Assembly: GCA_036655975.1 (NCBI GenBank)
Contig: JAVVPD010000016.1
Span: 1 to 32,930, forward strand
Direction: 5' to 3'
DNA: 32,930 nt
Origin: CASQEL01 sp036655975
GTDB lineage: Bacteria; Desulfobacterota; Desulfovibrionia; Desulfovibrionales; Desulfovibrionaceae
In this document: piece after piece, positions 23,884 to 32,338 of the stretch
How the letters are laid out: the number at the start of each line of letters is the position of its first letter
Position numbering within the stretch: position 1 is the stretch's first letter
Notes under the pieces: generated by a model
The model's database searches: none
What the model saw: the letters and a program-made list of their open reading frames with translations, nothing else
What the model was told of the DNA's origin: nothing
Translations under genes and position numbers: made by a program

Positions 23884-24327
23884 CTACTCTGGGGCGGAAG
23901 GGGAAGAGGTTTTTGGGGTACGGAATACCCATAATTTATTCACAATATAAACAAAAAAGGGCACAAGCACGATGGCGACGGACATGGAAACAACATAGGG
24001 CAGGCCCACATACATGAGCACCACAATAATGGCGGTATTCAGGCCCAAACCGGCGGCTTGCAGGGCCGCATATTTAGGCAGCAATTGGGCGTGGGGCAGA
24101 TTTGAGCGGAAAGTCCACTTGCGTTGGGCAAGATAGGAAAACACAAAGCTGAGAACATAGGCGGTGGCATTGCCAACCAGTACGGGCCACTTCCACCAAT
24201 CAAAGGCAATACCAAGGCCCGCATAAATGGCGGTACTGATAGCTCCCACAATGCCAAAGCGCACCCAGCGCAAGCCAAAAAAATCGCTTAACCATTGGCG
24301 CGCTTGCGCGACGAAGGGGGAGGGCAT
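23884..24327 (-). CDS. gtrA: GtrA-family membrane protein
   Basis: The 147-residue protein has four predicted helices and the GtrA-family features FGIVGAISTAIY near the start, YVLSFVFSYLAQRKWTF and the final VYIVNKLWVF. GtrA-like proteins are thought to help move lipid-linked sugars across the inner membrane. It overlaps the GtrB-like gene by one base (TGATG), a classical pairing: the upstream enzyme makes the lipid-phosphate sugar and GtrA flips it. Confidence 0.88.
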   Translation of the reverse strand: MPSPFVAQARQWLSDFFGLRWVRFGIVGAISTAIYAGLGIAFDWWKWPVLVGNATAYVLSFVFSYLAQRKWTFRSNLPHAQLLPKYAALQAAGLGLNTAIIVVLMYVGLPYVVSMSVAIVLVPFFVYIVNKLWVFRTPKTSSPSAPE

Positions 24328-25283
24328 CAGGGCAAAATCCTTTCCACGATATACCGGGGCCGAGCTTTAATCTCCACAAACATTTTGGCAATGTATTCGC
24401 CCATTACCCCCAAACAGAAAAGTTGCACTGAGCCCATGAACAGCACCACAATAATCAATGAAGTCCAGCCACTCACCACTGCCCCGCCTATATAATCGTA
24501 CAGCGCAACAAAAGCCAGCACCAGCGCAATGCCCATGCCCGCCATACTGAGCAAACCCGCAAGGCGCAAGGGCGCGGCGCTGAAGGAGGTGATGCCCTTC
24601 CACGCGAGGGACAACATTTTCCACACCGGATATTTACTTTCGCCGGCTACACGGGACAAGCGGCGGTAATACACCTGCGCGGCCCTAAAGCCCATGGCAG
24701 GAAAAATGCCGCGCAAGAACACGTTGGATTCATGATAGTTTTGCAAAGCATCCAGCGCAAAACGCCCCACAAGGCGGAAATCCGCATGGTCGGGCACCAG
24801 CTTGACCTGAAGCAAGCCCATGAAGGCATAAAACAAATGGGCGGTACCGCGCTTGAAAGGTGAATCCGTTGTTCTGTCATTACGTACACCGTAAACAATT
24901 TCGTTCCCCTGTCCGTAAAGGGCGAGCATTTCGGGGATAACACTGATATCGTCTTGCAAGTCGGCATCCAGACTAATAATGCAGTCTACCCCCAAGGATC
25001 GGGCATGCTGCATGCCTGCCAGTACCGCATTTTGGTGCCCCGCATTTCCCGCAAATTTCACGGCTTTGCAATGGACATTCTGCGCGTTGCAGGCTTCGAG
25101 CAAAGACCATGTGCCATCTTTGCTGCCATCGTCCACGTACAGGGCGAAACTTTCAGGGCTGATCAACTTTTTAGCCTTACAGTCGTCCAGCAGGGCGCGC
25201 AAGGCGTCTAGGGTGCGGGGCAAGGTTTCCTGTTCATTATAACAGGGCACCACCAAGGCCAGAAAGGGCTGTGCGCGGCTCAT
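24327..25283 (-). CDS. Polyprenyl-phosphate glycosyltransferase (GtrB/ArnC type)
   Basis: The 318-residue family 2 glycosyltransferase has VVPCYNEQ (11-18), DDGSKDGT (51-58), DADLQ (106-110) and an arm-like QYY-R region before two C-terminal transmembrane helices (about 230-255 and 265-290). This layout is that of DPM1/GtrB/ArnC enzymes, which move a sugar from a nucleotide donor to undecaprenyl phosphate on the cytoplasmic side. ATG 25283 lies one base after the degT stop; a TTG three codons upstream is possible. It overlaps gtrA downstream. Confidence 0.88.
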   Translation of the reverse strand: MSRAQPFLALVVPCYNEQETLPRTLDALRALLDDCKAKKLISPESFALYVDDGSKDGTWSLLEACNAQNVHCKAVKFAGNAGHQNAVLAGMQHARSLGVDCIISLDADLQDDISVIPEMLALYGQGNEIVYGVRNDRTTDSPFKRGTAHLFYAFMGLLQVKLVPDHADFRLVGRFALDALQNYHESNVFLRGIFPAMGFRAAQVYYRRLSRVAGESKYPVWKMLSLAWKGITSFSAAPLRLAGLLSMAGMGIALVLAFVALYDYIGGAVVSGWTSLIIVVLFMGSVQLFCLGVMGEYIAKMFVEIKARPRYIVERILP

Positions 25284-25284
25284 A

Positions 25285-26418
25285 TTAGGCAACAGCCTTA
25301 CGCAGAGCAGCGCAGATCATGCGCACCTCTTGTTCGGTGACGGCAGGGTGCAGGGGCAGGGTTACCAATTCGGCGTACAATTGTTCGGTTACCGGTAGCG
25401 GCGCGCCTTGGGGCAGCATTTCTTTAAAATAAGTCAATAAGTGATTGGGTTTATAATGTACTCCCGTGGGGATATTTTGCTCTGCAAGGCGAGCTTTCAC
25501 CTCGTCTTTGCGCCCGTGCAGCACACGCACGGGGTGGATGTGGGGCACAATATCGTCGGCGGAATCCAGTTCCAGCAGGCGCAGACCCGCAACATTGGCG
25601 AGTTCTGTACGGTACACATGGAGCAGATGCCGCCGTGCCGGAGCAAATTCCGCGTCAAGGCGTGACAATTGCACCCGCCCGATAGCCGCCATAATATTGC
25701 TCATGTGGTAGCGGTAGCCTTGACAATGCACGTCAAAGTCCCAACTGCGGCCGCCGGTGTAGCGTTTTTCGGTGTCATTTTCCACAGACAGCAGGCGCGC
25801 GTCACTGCACAGGCGGGCCACTTCAGAATCAAAGGACACAATGCAGCCACCTTCGCCGCTGGTGATATTCTTGATGCCGTCAAAGCTGAAACAGACGATA
25901 TCGCCCCGAGAGCCGATTTTGTGGCCCTGATGGGCGCAGCCAAAGGCGTGGGCCGCATCTTCAATGACCCGCAATTTATGCCGGGCAGCGAAGGCGTACA
26001 CAGCATCCAAATGCCACGGATTGCTCGCATAGTGTACGGGCATAATAGCCTTGGTGCGGGGAGTGATACGCCGGGCTGCGTCTTCAAGGTCAATGGTTGC
26101 CGTGTTGGCGTACACATCGCAGGGGACGGGCACACAGCCTGCCGCCGCAATAGCCTGAAAAGAGGCCACAAAGGTCAACGACGGCACGAGTACTTCGCTC
26201 CCCGTGGGCACGGCAGCCTGCACCGCCAGATGTAAGGCGGCAGTCCCCGTGTTGACGGTAATCACCTGTGCGGGCTGCACACCAAGGTAGGCGGCAAGCT
26301 CCGCCTCAAAGCGCTGTACTTCAGCGCCCATGCCCAAATAACCTTCTTCGGTGATGATTTTGGTCACCGCTGCGGCTTCTGCCGTGCCTACCACCGAACG
26401 CGAAAGACGAATATTCAT
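25285..26418 (-). CDS. DegT/DnrJ/EryC1/StrS aminotransferase (sugar)
   Basis: The 377-residue PLP enzyme has NTGTAALHLA (56-65), VIEDAAHAFG (151-160, D154 near the cofactor), FSFDGIKNITSGEGG (177-191) with Schiff-base K183, and the HYKPNH region of the active site near the C-terminus. The family aminates nucleotide-linked 3- or 4-keto sugars. Followed by a GtrB/ArnC-type enzyme and GtrA, it suggests an amino sugar that is put on a lipid carrier, as in ArnB-ArnC; the exact sugar is unknown. It is the first gene of the group. The ribosome site is weak. Confidence 0.9.
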   Translation of the reverse strand: MNIRLSRSVVGTAEAAAVTKIITEEGYLGMGAEVQRFEAELAAYLGVQPAQVITVNTGTAALHLAVQAAVPTGSEVLVPSLTFVASFQAIAAAGCVPVPCDVYANTATIDLEDAARRITPRTKAIMPVHYASNPWHLDAVYAFAARHKLRVIEDAAHAFGCAHQGHKIGSRGDIVCFSFDGIKNITSGEGGCIVSFDSEVARLCSDARLLSVENDTEKRYTGGRSWDFDVHCQGYRYHMSNIMAAIGRVQLSRLDAEFAPARRHLLHVYRTELANVAGLRLLELDSADDIVPHIHPVRVLHGRKDEVKARLAEQNIPTGVHYKPNHLLTYFKEMLPQGAPLPVTEQLYAELVTLPLHPAVTEQEVRMICAALRKAVA

Positions 26419-26449
26419 TAAGAAAATCCCTTTTGATGTACGCTTTAAT

Positions 26450-26472
26450 GGAGGAGGCTTTGCCTCCCCCTC
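26450..26472. repeat. GGAGGC-TTT-GCCTCC hairpin between cheW and degT
   Basis: A 6-bp perfect stem (26453-26458 / 26462-26467) with GG/CC-rich flanks and the following CAAACCTCC, much like the TCCCCCAAACCTC context at 21890. It could end the cheW transcript. Confidence 0.5.
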
Positions 26473-26528
26473 AAACCTCCGCCAGAGCTCCCGCAGAGGA
26501 ATATTTTTAGAGTTCGGCGCACGGGGCG

Positions 26529-27008
26529 CTAGAGAGAACTCATGTCGGTGTTGCCGAGCAGGCGGTCCAGATCCATAAGAATGAGCAGGCGGTCATCGAG
26601 CTTGCCCACACCCTTAATATATTCCGAACCAATCCCCGCCACCACTGGGGGGGGAGCTTCCACCGTGTCTGCCGGAATACGCAAGACTTCCGAAACGGCG
26701 TCCACCAGAAAACCAACAACTTTTTGATTAAATTCCATAACAATAATGCGCGTTTGACTGTCACGCTCCACGCTTGGCAGCCCAAAGCGCTTACGCATAT
26801 CAATAACGGGGATCACCTTGCCCCGCAGATTAATCACCCCTTCAATGAAGGCCGGAGCGCGCGGTACGGTGGTTATTTGCATAATACGAATAATTTCTTG
26901 AACAGCAAGGATATCTACACCAAATTCTTCGTCGGCGATTTTGAAAGTCACCAATTGTAGAAGATTGGCATCACTGTGCATATGTTCGGTGCCGTCGTTG
27001 GTACTCAT
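26529..27008 (-). CDS. cheW: Chemotaxis coupling protein
   Basis: CheW links chemoreceptors to the CheA kinase in cytoplasmic arrays. The 159 residues form a double SH3-like fold: LVTFKIADEEFGVDI (19-33), the VPRAPAFIEGVINLRGKVIPVIDMR block (48-72) and GFLVDAV. Both ends match the family length. The start has AAGGAG six bases upstream. It is divergent from the crcB gene. No other chemotaxis genes are nearby, so it may be an orphan or an additional CheW. Confidence 0.95.
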   Translation of the reverse strand: MSTNDGTEHMHSDANLLQLVTFKIADEEFGVDILAVQEIIRIMQITTVPRAPAFIEGVINLRGKVIPVIDMRKRFGLPSVERDSQTRIIVMEFNQKVVGFLVDAVSEVLRIPADTVEAPPPVVAGIGSEYIKGVGKLDDRLLILMDLDRLLGNTDMSSL

Positions 27009-27153
27009 GCAAACTCCTTATTACACGCAAATATTTCTTGTACTTTTGGGCTACCCTTGTGAAGGCAGTATGTCAAGATATACCCTTGTCTACGCCTATG
27101 TCTTGCCGGACAGCATCTTGACACTGGAGCGTATTGGGTGTTCACTTGTGTTC

Positions 27154-27543
27154 ATGCAAACAGTATTTTTATTGGCCCTTGCCGGAGCCTGCGGTGCGCT
27201 GGCCCGCCATGGCTTAAGCCTTGGTGTAAACGCTACCTTGGGCCTGCTCTGGCCGCATACTGATTTTCCTTGGGGCATCTTTGTGGTCAATGTGCTGGGC
27301 TGTTTTTTGTTCGGCCTTATTTGGGAACTGGCCGCCATGCGCCATTTGCTTTCTGACGCTAGCCGTACCGTGTTGTTGGTGGGTTTTGTAGGCTCGTTCA
27401 CGACTTTTTCCACCCTGATTTTTGACAGTAACCGCCTGTTGCAAGCTTCGCAAGAGGTGCTATTGGTGCTTAACCTTGGGGGGCAGGTTGTGCTGGGAAT
27501 TGCGGCTTTGCGCCTGGGCTTTTGGTGCGTGCGTACTGTTTGA
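27154..27543 (+). CDS. crcB: Fluoride channel CrcB/Fluc
   Basis: The 129-residue membrane protein has four helices. The motifs GACGALARHG (11-20), FVVNVLGCFLFGL and GFVGSFTTFSTL are the Fluc signatures; the Asn of VNVLG and the Phe residues of FTTFST line the fluoride path in known structures. The cell uses it to expel fluoride as a dual-topology dimer. ATG 27154 matches the family start; the ribosome site is poor (GGGTG). I looked for a fluoride riboswitch in the 145 bases upstream and saw none. It converges with the GT8 gene, with seven bases between the stops. Confidence 0.92.
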   Translation: MQTVFLLALAGACGALARHGLSLGVNATLGLLWPHTDFPWGIFVVNVLGCFLFGLIWELAAMRHLLSDASRTVLLVGFVGSFTTFSTLIFDSNRLLQASQEVLLVLNLGGQVVLGIAALRLGFWCVRTV

Positions 27544-27550
27544 CATAAGG

Positions 27551-28375
27551 CTACATCCAGCTTTCCACTTCGGCGCGTTCTTGCGGGCTGAGATAGTTCA
27601 GCCACACATGGCGCAATGGTTCATAGCAATTAATCCGCAGATCTTTCCACCAAGCAACATTCACCTCCCAAGGTTTGGGGCCGTGAAAATGAACAATGCA
27701 GCCTGCGCTTTGCGCGTCTTCGTGGTAGGGGGGGCGGTTGAAGCAGGGGTCTAGCTTGGAAATGCGTTTGCCAAAATAATAATTGAGCAGTGATTGATCC
27801 AAATTGCCGATACGATGAATATTTTGCTCACAAAAGGCTAAAAAATTTTCAATGACCTGCGTTTTGCGTAAGCGCTGCAAATTAAACACCACCACGCCGC
27901 TGCTATAGGTCCAGATGGGAAAAGGCAAGGGAACCACATAGCGGTTGCCGCGCCACGTATAGTCCATTTGCTCGCACACATGAAAAAAAGGGGTGGTGTT
28001 TTCCCGAGCCATCGCCATATAGGCGGGGCGTTCGTCAAATAAAGGGGTGATTGGCTGGCGGAACAACACGTCCACATCGCAATACAGCACCAAGTCATCA
28101 TCAGCCAATGCGGGTACCAGCGCTAATTCCAGTTTTAAAAAACAGCCGATACAGCGGTGAAATTCTGGAGGAATATGCTCTGGGCTTAAGCGGGGACGAT
28201 ACAAGGCCAGCGGGATACGCTCGCGGGCTAGGGTCTCCAGCACGAGAGGATGCTCACCGGCATACACGCACAGGCAGGGCACATCGGCTCCGTGCTGCGC
28301 CCGTAAAGAGCGCACGGCTACTTGCAGCAAGCGCAGATAGCGGAGATTATCATCAATGCAAAAGACAATTTTCAT
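27551..28375 (-). CDS. Family 8 glycosyltransferase
   Basis: The 274 residues have the retaining GT8 fold: N-terminal VFCIDDN, DxD motif D100-V-D102 in YCDVDVLF, SSGVVVFNL in the central part, NLDQSLLNY, and the final HFHGPKPW metal/diphosphate motif. Known members make lipopolysaccharide core or glycogenin-like chains; the acceptor here is unknown. It follows the hybrid kinase gene by ten bases, so they are probably cotranscribed. No good ribosome site is seen before ATG 28375. Confidence 0.88.
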   Translation of the reverse strand: MKIVFCIDDNLRYLRLLQVAVRSLRAQHGADVPCLCVYAGEHPLVLETLARERIPLALYRPRLSPEHIPPEFHRCIGCFLKLELALVPALADDDLVLYCDVDVLFRQPITPLFDERPAYMAMARENTTPFFHVCEQMDYTWRGNRYVVPLPFPIWTYSSGVVVFNLQRLRKTQVIENFLAFCEQNIHRIGNLDQSLLNYYFGKRISKLDPCFNRPPYHEDAQSAGCIVHFHGPKPWEVNVAWWKDLRINCYEPLRHVWLNYLSPQERAEVESWM

Positions 28376-28385
28376 AGGGTAAGCT

Positions 28386-31300
28386 TTATGTTTTCAAGCG
28401 GGCTCGCAGGGCTTCTGCGTGCAGGTCTACGGTGGGGGCGTCAAAATCTTCCACAGCGTGTATCAGGGCTTTAAAGTCCTCGGAAAAGGTGGAATACCCC
28501 CATTGGGGCAGCTTGTTAACCAAGAAGTCGCTCACTCTGCCCCAGTCCAATTGCATCCGTTCTCCAAGGCCCTTGAGGTGGGCATACATTTCTGCTTTAT
28601 CTTCATCGGTCAACATGGTGTATGCTGCCGCCACATGGGGAATGGCGCACTGGGGTGCCAAAACATTCACCGACTGCAACAACACGTCCAATTGCTGCAT
28701 GTACGCATGCACAAAAAAGCTTGCTCCCTCCACTGAGCCCAGGTTTTGTTCCAGATCACGGGCAGCCTGAGACAAGTCCATCGCGCCCAAGTTGGCCGCA
28801 ACCCCTTTGACGGTATGGGCCAGTCTACCCGCTTCTTCAAGGCGCTGATCCTCCACTAATTGGACAAATTCTTGTGGAGAAGAGCTGTATTTTTCCACAA
28901 AGCGGCACAGTAAGCTGAGGTATAAGGTTTTATTTTGCACCACATTGGCAAGACCAGACTGTACCTGTAAACCCGGCAAACTGTCGGGAAGGAGCGAGCT
29001 TGGCCCCGCAGATTCTGCAAGCGTACCGGTAGACTGGAGCACCGTGTTTTGCTGCGGGCTTGCGGCAGCCCCCGCTGAAAGCTCAGGCATGGCTGCGCGT
29101 GGCAGGCGCTTTGCCTTGCGCGGGCTTTGACCCAGCCAATAGGCCAGTGAGCTGTACAAACTTTCCACATTAATAGGTTTGGTGAGATGCCCGTTGGCCC
29201 CAGCTTCCAGACTTTTTTCCTTATCATGGCTGGAGGCGTGGGCGGTCAAGGTCACAATGGGCAAGTCCACCATGTTGAAACCGGCCGCCCGAATGCGCCG
29301 TGTGGCTTCTAGCCCGTCCATGACCGGCATTTGCACGTCCATTAAAATCAGATCAAAGTCCCCGCTCAGGATGGCGTTCACCCCTTGCAGACCATTTTCC
29401 ACTATGCTTACGTCAACACCAATGCTTTTTAAAATTTCTTTGGCAATCTCTTGGTTCAAGTCATTGTCTTCCACCAGCAAAACGCGCGCTCCGGTGATAT
29501 CGGGTAAAGCGGGCATACGCACCGCGCTGCCCTGTATAGCCGCCTCGTGCAGGGAATCATTCTTCAGAATCTCGCATAAATTCTCAAAAAATACGGAATG
29601 GTTCATCGGCTTCGTCAGCACACGTACATTGGTCAGGTCTTCACAGTCGGCGCACACATCGTCCATATTATAGGCCGATACCAGCAATGCCGGCGGATTT
29701 TTTTCCAGACCGCGCATTTTGCGGATACGGCGCAGTGTTTCCACCCCGTCTATCCCTTTCATTTTCCAATCAATAATAATCAGCGCAAAGGTGTGGTCTT
29801 CGGCGAGCACGTCTAGCGCCTCTTCACCGCTACTGACGGCAATAACATCCATGCTATAATGCTCGAGCATCGTAGCAAAAATTTTACGGGCGGTGGCGCT
29901 ATCGTCCACAACCAAGACCCGCAAACCCACAAACTTGACTTCCATAAACGTTGTGGGGCTGAGTGTTGCCTGGCCCTTTTCCATAATAATTTCAAAATAA
30001 AACGTGCTGCCTTGACCGAGGGTGCTTTTTAGCTTGATTTCGCTCCCCATCAGACCCACTAGATGGTTCACGATGCTCAGCCCAAGCCCCACCCCTCCGT
30101 GCGAACGGGTCATGCTGCTGTCCACTTGCGTGAAGGATTGGAACACATTCGCCTGTTGCTCTTCCGAAATCCCAATACCTGTATCCTGCACCGAAAAACA
30201 TATTTTGGCTTTGGAGCCAAAATCTTCCAGAAGGGAGATGGAAATTACCACTTCGCCGTGCTCGGTAAATTTGTAGGCATTGGAAGCAAGGTTGCTCATG
30301 ATCTGTATGAGGCGCAGCATGTCCCCCTCCAGCACGGGGGGCACATTGGGATCCACGTGAAACAGGGTTTCAACCTGCTTTTCTTTGCCCTTCAGCGAAG
30401 CCAAGTTCATCAAACTGTCCAGCAAACCCTCCATCCGAAAAGGGGCTTTGACGATGCGGAGTTTCCCTTTTTCAATGCGGGCATAGTCCAAAATATCGTT
30501 GATAATGCCTAAAAGCTTGTTCCCCGCCTGATGAATTTTGGTAATATATTCGCGCTGGGCAGTGGTGAGGTCTTTTTGCAGGCATAAATAACTCAAGCCG
30601 AGGATGGCATTCATGGGGGTACGAATTTCGTGGCTTACCCGAGCCAAAAATTCGCTCTTGGCGCGGGAAGCGTCTTTAGCGATAATCAACCCTTCTTCGG
30701 CTTGCAGACAAGCCTGCTGAGCTTCTTCGACCTTGGCACTGGCGCGTTGCTCGGCTGCGGTGAGGGCCGTGAGCCGCGCTTTTAAAACTTCGGCCATGTG
30801 GACAATGGCGGTTCGCAGCAGGCTTATTTCGTCGTGTCCGCTCTGCACAATGGTGGCGTCTAGGTGCCCCTGTGCAACTTTCTCAGCAAATTGGCGGGTC
30901 TCTACAAGGGGCTTCACGACCGCATGCCGCCAATAGCGCGTCAGCGCATACATCGCCCCAAATACGCCCAGCATAGACGAAAACGCGAGCAGAAAGAGCA
31001 GGGTAACTTCCCTTTTGCCCTCAGTGAGTTTATTCGTAGCGTCATCGTGCAGCACGCGGTGGAGAGAGTCGAGCAAGTCGACAGTTTCACTAAAGGTACT
31101 GACATACTCGTCGCCATGAACCAAGTCCCAAGCGATGCTATAGTCCGGTTCTGCGGCAATGGTGTAGCGGCCCTGTGTGTCTTTGAACAATCCTTGGTGG
31201 GCATTGACGGCCTCAATCGCCATGCCTGTGAGGACGTTAAGGTGCTCGTTGACCTCGCGTAGTTTGGACAGATAGACGCTTTTCAGCGTGGTTAGGGGCA

Positions 31301-31655
31301 TTAAATCCAGTAATGCTACGGTTTCTCCCGGAGCAAGGGGCTGCTTGAGCGGCCGAGGAGCGCGCCCCTCGCGTTGATCAATAATCGCGATAAGGGCGGA
31401 AAGATCTTTAGGCTCATCACTGTTGAGGTATAGGCGAACTCTGTGCGTTTGCCGGTAGAGGCTATCGCGCATGTCGGTGGCGATTTGCTCGATCATGCGG
31501 GATTCAGCAGCTATTTCTTGCACGGCGAGCATGCGGGAACCCAGCGTAAAAAAACAGCCGGTAGTGATGCACACAAGAGCGATAGCAATAACACTGATAC
31601 TGTGAATCGACTTCCCTATGCCCATACTCCCCCCCACAGTTGTGCTCAACATCAT
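28386..31655 (-). CDS. Hybrid sensor histidine kinase with two receivers and an Hpt domain
   Basis: The 1089-residue inner-membrane protein has, in order: a transmembrane helix (20-40), a periplasmic sensor of about 175 residues, a second helix (218-240), HAMP (about 241-295), a coiled coil, HisKA with phospho-acceptor H342 (SHEIRTPMN), an ATPase domain with N-box (454-462), DTGIGIS (491-497) and GGVGLGLS (520-527), receiver 1 with D629, receiver 2 with D773 (LMDVQMP) and an Hpt domain with H947 (LAHTVKG). The C-terminal 90 residues follow no family I recognise. This is a BarA/ArcB-like phosphorelay. The output regulator is not in the window. ATG 31655 has no ribosome site; ATG 31625 follows a G-rich stretch and may be the true start. 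The gene starts nine bases after the DUF4911-like gene. Confidence 0.9.
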   Translation of the reverse strand: MMLSTTVGGSMGIGKSIHSISVIAIALVCITTGCFFTLGSRMLAVQEIAAESRMIEQIATDMRDSLYRQTHRVRLYLNSDEPKDLSALIAIIDQREGRAPRPLKQPLAPGETVALLDLMPLTTLKSVYLSKLREVNEHLNVLTGMAIEAVNAHQGLFKDTQGRYTIAAEPDYSIAWDLVHGDEYVSTFSETVDLLDSLHRVLHDDATNKLTEGKREVTLLFLLAFSSMLGVFGAMYALTRYWRHAVVKPLVETRQFAEKVAQGHLDATIVQSGHDEISLLRTAIVHMAEVLKARLTALTAAEQRASAKVEEAQQACLQAEEGLIIAKDASRAKSEFLARVSHEIRTPMNAILGLSYLCLQKDLTTAQREYITKIHQAGNKLLGIINDILDYARIEKGKLRIVKAPFRMEGLLDSLMNLASLKGKEKQVETLFHVDPNVPPVLEGDMLRLIQIMSNLASNAYKFTEHGEVVISISLLEDFGSKAKICFSVQDTGIGISEEQQANVFQSFTQVDSSMTRSHGGVGLGLSIVNHLVGLMGSEIKLKSTLGQGSTFYFEIIMEKGQATLSPTTFMEVKFVGLRVLVVDDSATARKIFATMLEHYSMDVIAVSSGEEALDVLAEDHTFALIIIDWKMKGIDGVETLRRIRKMRGLEKNPPALLVSAYNMDDVCADCEDLTNVRVLTKPMNHSVFFENLCEILKNDSLHEAAIQGSAVRMPALPDITGARVLLVEDNDLNQEIAKEILKSIGVDVSIVENGLQGVNAILSGDFDLILMDVQMPVMDGLEATRRIRAAGFNMVDLPIVTLTAHASSHDKEKSLEAGANGHLTKPINVESLYSSLAYWLGQSPRKAKRLPRAAMPELSAGAAASPQQNTVLQSTGTLAESAGPSSLLPDSLPGLQVQSGLANVVQNKTLYLSLLCRFVEKYSSSPQEFVQLVEDQRLEEAGRLAHTVKGVAANLGAMDLSQAARDLEQNLGSVEGASFFVHAYMQQLDVLLQSVNVLAPQCAIPHVAAAYTMLTDEDKAEMYAHLKGLGERMQLDWGRVSDFLVNKLPQWGYSTFSEDFKALIHAVEDFDAPTVDLHAEALRARLKT

Positions 31656-31664
31656 CTGAGAGTA

Positions 31665-31991
31665 TTACTCGCTGAATTTACAAAAAAAATCTTGTGAAGC
31701 ACTGGGCCATTCTTGAATTTTTACATCTACCGTCCCAGCTATTTGTGCCAAAGCTTCACGCACAAAATATTCGCGATGGGGTGAAAATACCAGTTTGAGC
31801 AGCGCAGTTCGTCTTTCTAATACCGTGAAGTACGCTAGATTATCATAGCCTTCAAGTAAAAAGCGGAACATTCCCACCTGTGAGGGGTTCATACATACCA
31901 ATAAGCGCCCGCTTGAAAAGGGGACGGCTAGGGGCGGGCCGAGTTTTCGGGGCTTGCGCCTCCGGGGGGGGACTTGTGCGGGTACATTCAT
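31665..31991 (-). CDS. DUF4911-like small protein
   Basis: The 108-residue protein has an arginine/proline-rich N-terminal 20 residues, then MFRFLLEGYDNLAYFTVLERRTA in the middle, and FSPHREYFVREAL. This arrangement resembles the DUF4911 family found in Desulfovibrio relatives. No function is known. It has no signal peptide or membrane segment. It is the first gene in a run with the hybrid kinase and GT8, and is divergent from the 37-residue basic protein gene. The ribosome site is poor. Confidence 0.65.
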   Translation of the reverse strand: MNVPAQVPPRRRKPRKLGPPLAVPFSSGRLLVCMNPSQVGMFRFLLEGYDNLAYFTVLERRTALLKLVFSPHREYFVREALAQIAGTVDVKIQEWPSASQDFFCKFSE

Positions 31992-32087
31992 AAGAAAAGA
32001 TACACCATGGACAAAAAGGTAGACGAGAACATTGTTTTAGAGTAATATAACTAACTCATGTGAATTTAATGCAAGGAGTGCCTTATC

Positions 32088-32201
32088 ATGGCCCAAAAAA
32101 AATGTGAACGCAAGAAAGAACTGGCTCGTCGTCGTACACGTCGTGCCGATCGTCTGAAACAGCGTGTGCGTGAAGCAAAGGCTGCTGCAAAGACCAAATA
32201 G
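32088..32201 (+). CDS. Very basic 37-residue conserved-looking protein
   Basis: The 37 residues contain eighteen Arg or Lys: MAQKKCERKKE, then LARRRTRRADRLKQR and an Ala/Lys-rich tail. The whole would form one charged helix. AAGGAG lies nine bases upstream, a strong indication of translation. Short proteins of the ERKKELxRRRxRR type are known in Desulfobacterota and other groups, but I know no function; a ribosome- or nucleic-acid-binding role is a guess from charge. It is not ribosomal protein S21. It is followed by a large hairpin. Confidence 0.75.
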   Translation: MAQKKCERKKELARRRTRRADRLKQRVREAKAAAKTK

Positions 32202-32220
32202 TTTTTGTGACAGATTTTAG

Positions 32221-32282
32221 GTGCGATTCCCCACAACCAAGCCCGACCGCCTTCGGTTGTGCTTGGCTGTGGGGAATCGCAC
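32221..32282. other. Large 62-base hairpin
   Basis: GTGCGATTCCCCACA and its exact complement form the base, interrupted by one mismatch, then CCAAGC/GCTTGG, and an inner ACCG-CCTT-CGGT tip. About 25 of the possible pairs form. No T run follows on the plus strand, so it is not a standard terminator. It lies between the 37-residue protein gene and the FmdB-family gene. Confidence 0.8.
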
Positions 32283-32338
32283 TCCGTACTTATCCTACCT
32301 TGGGGAGCCTTCTCCCCGCGAACTGATCAGAGCCTGTC

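Noticed and set aside
27009..27153. Fluoride riboswitch before crcB
   Set aside because: The conserved GGNGAUGG and the downstream CUGAU blocks of the crcB motif are not present.
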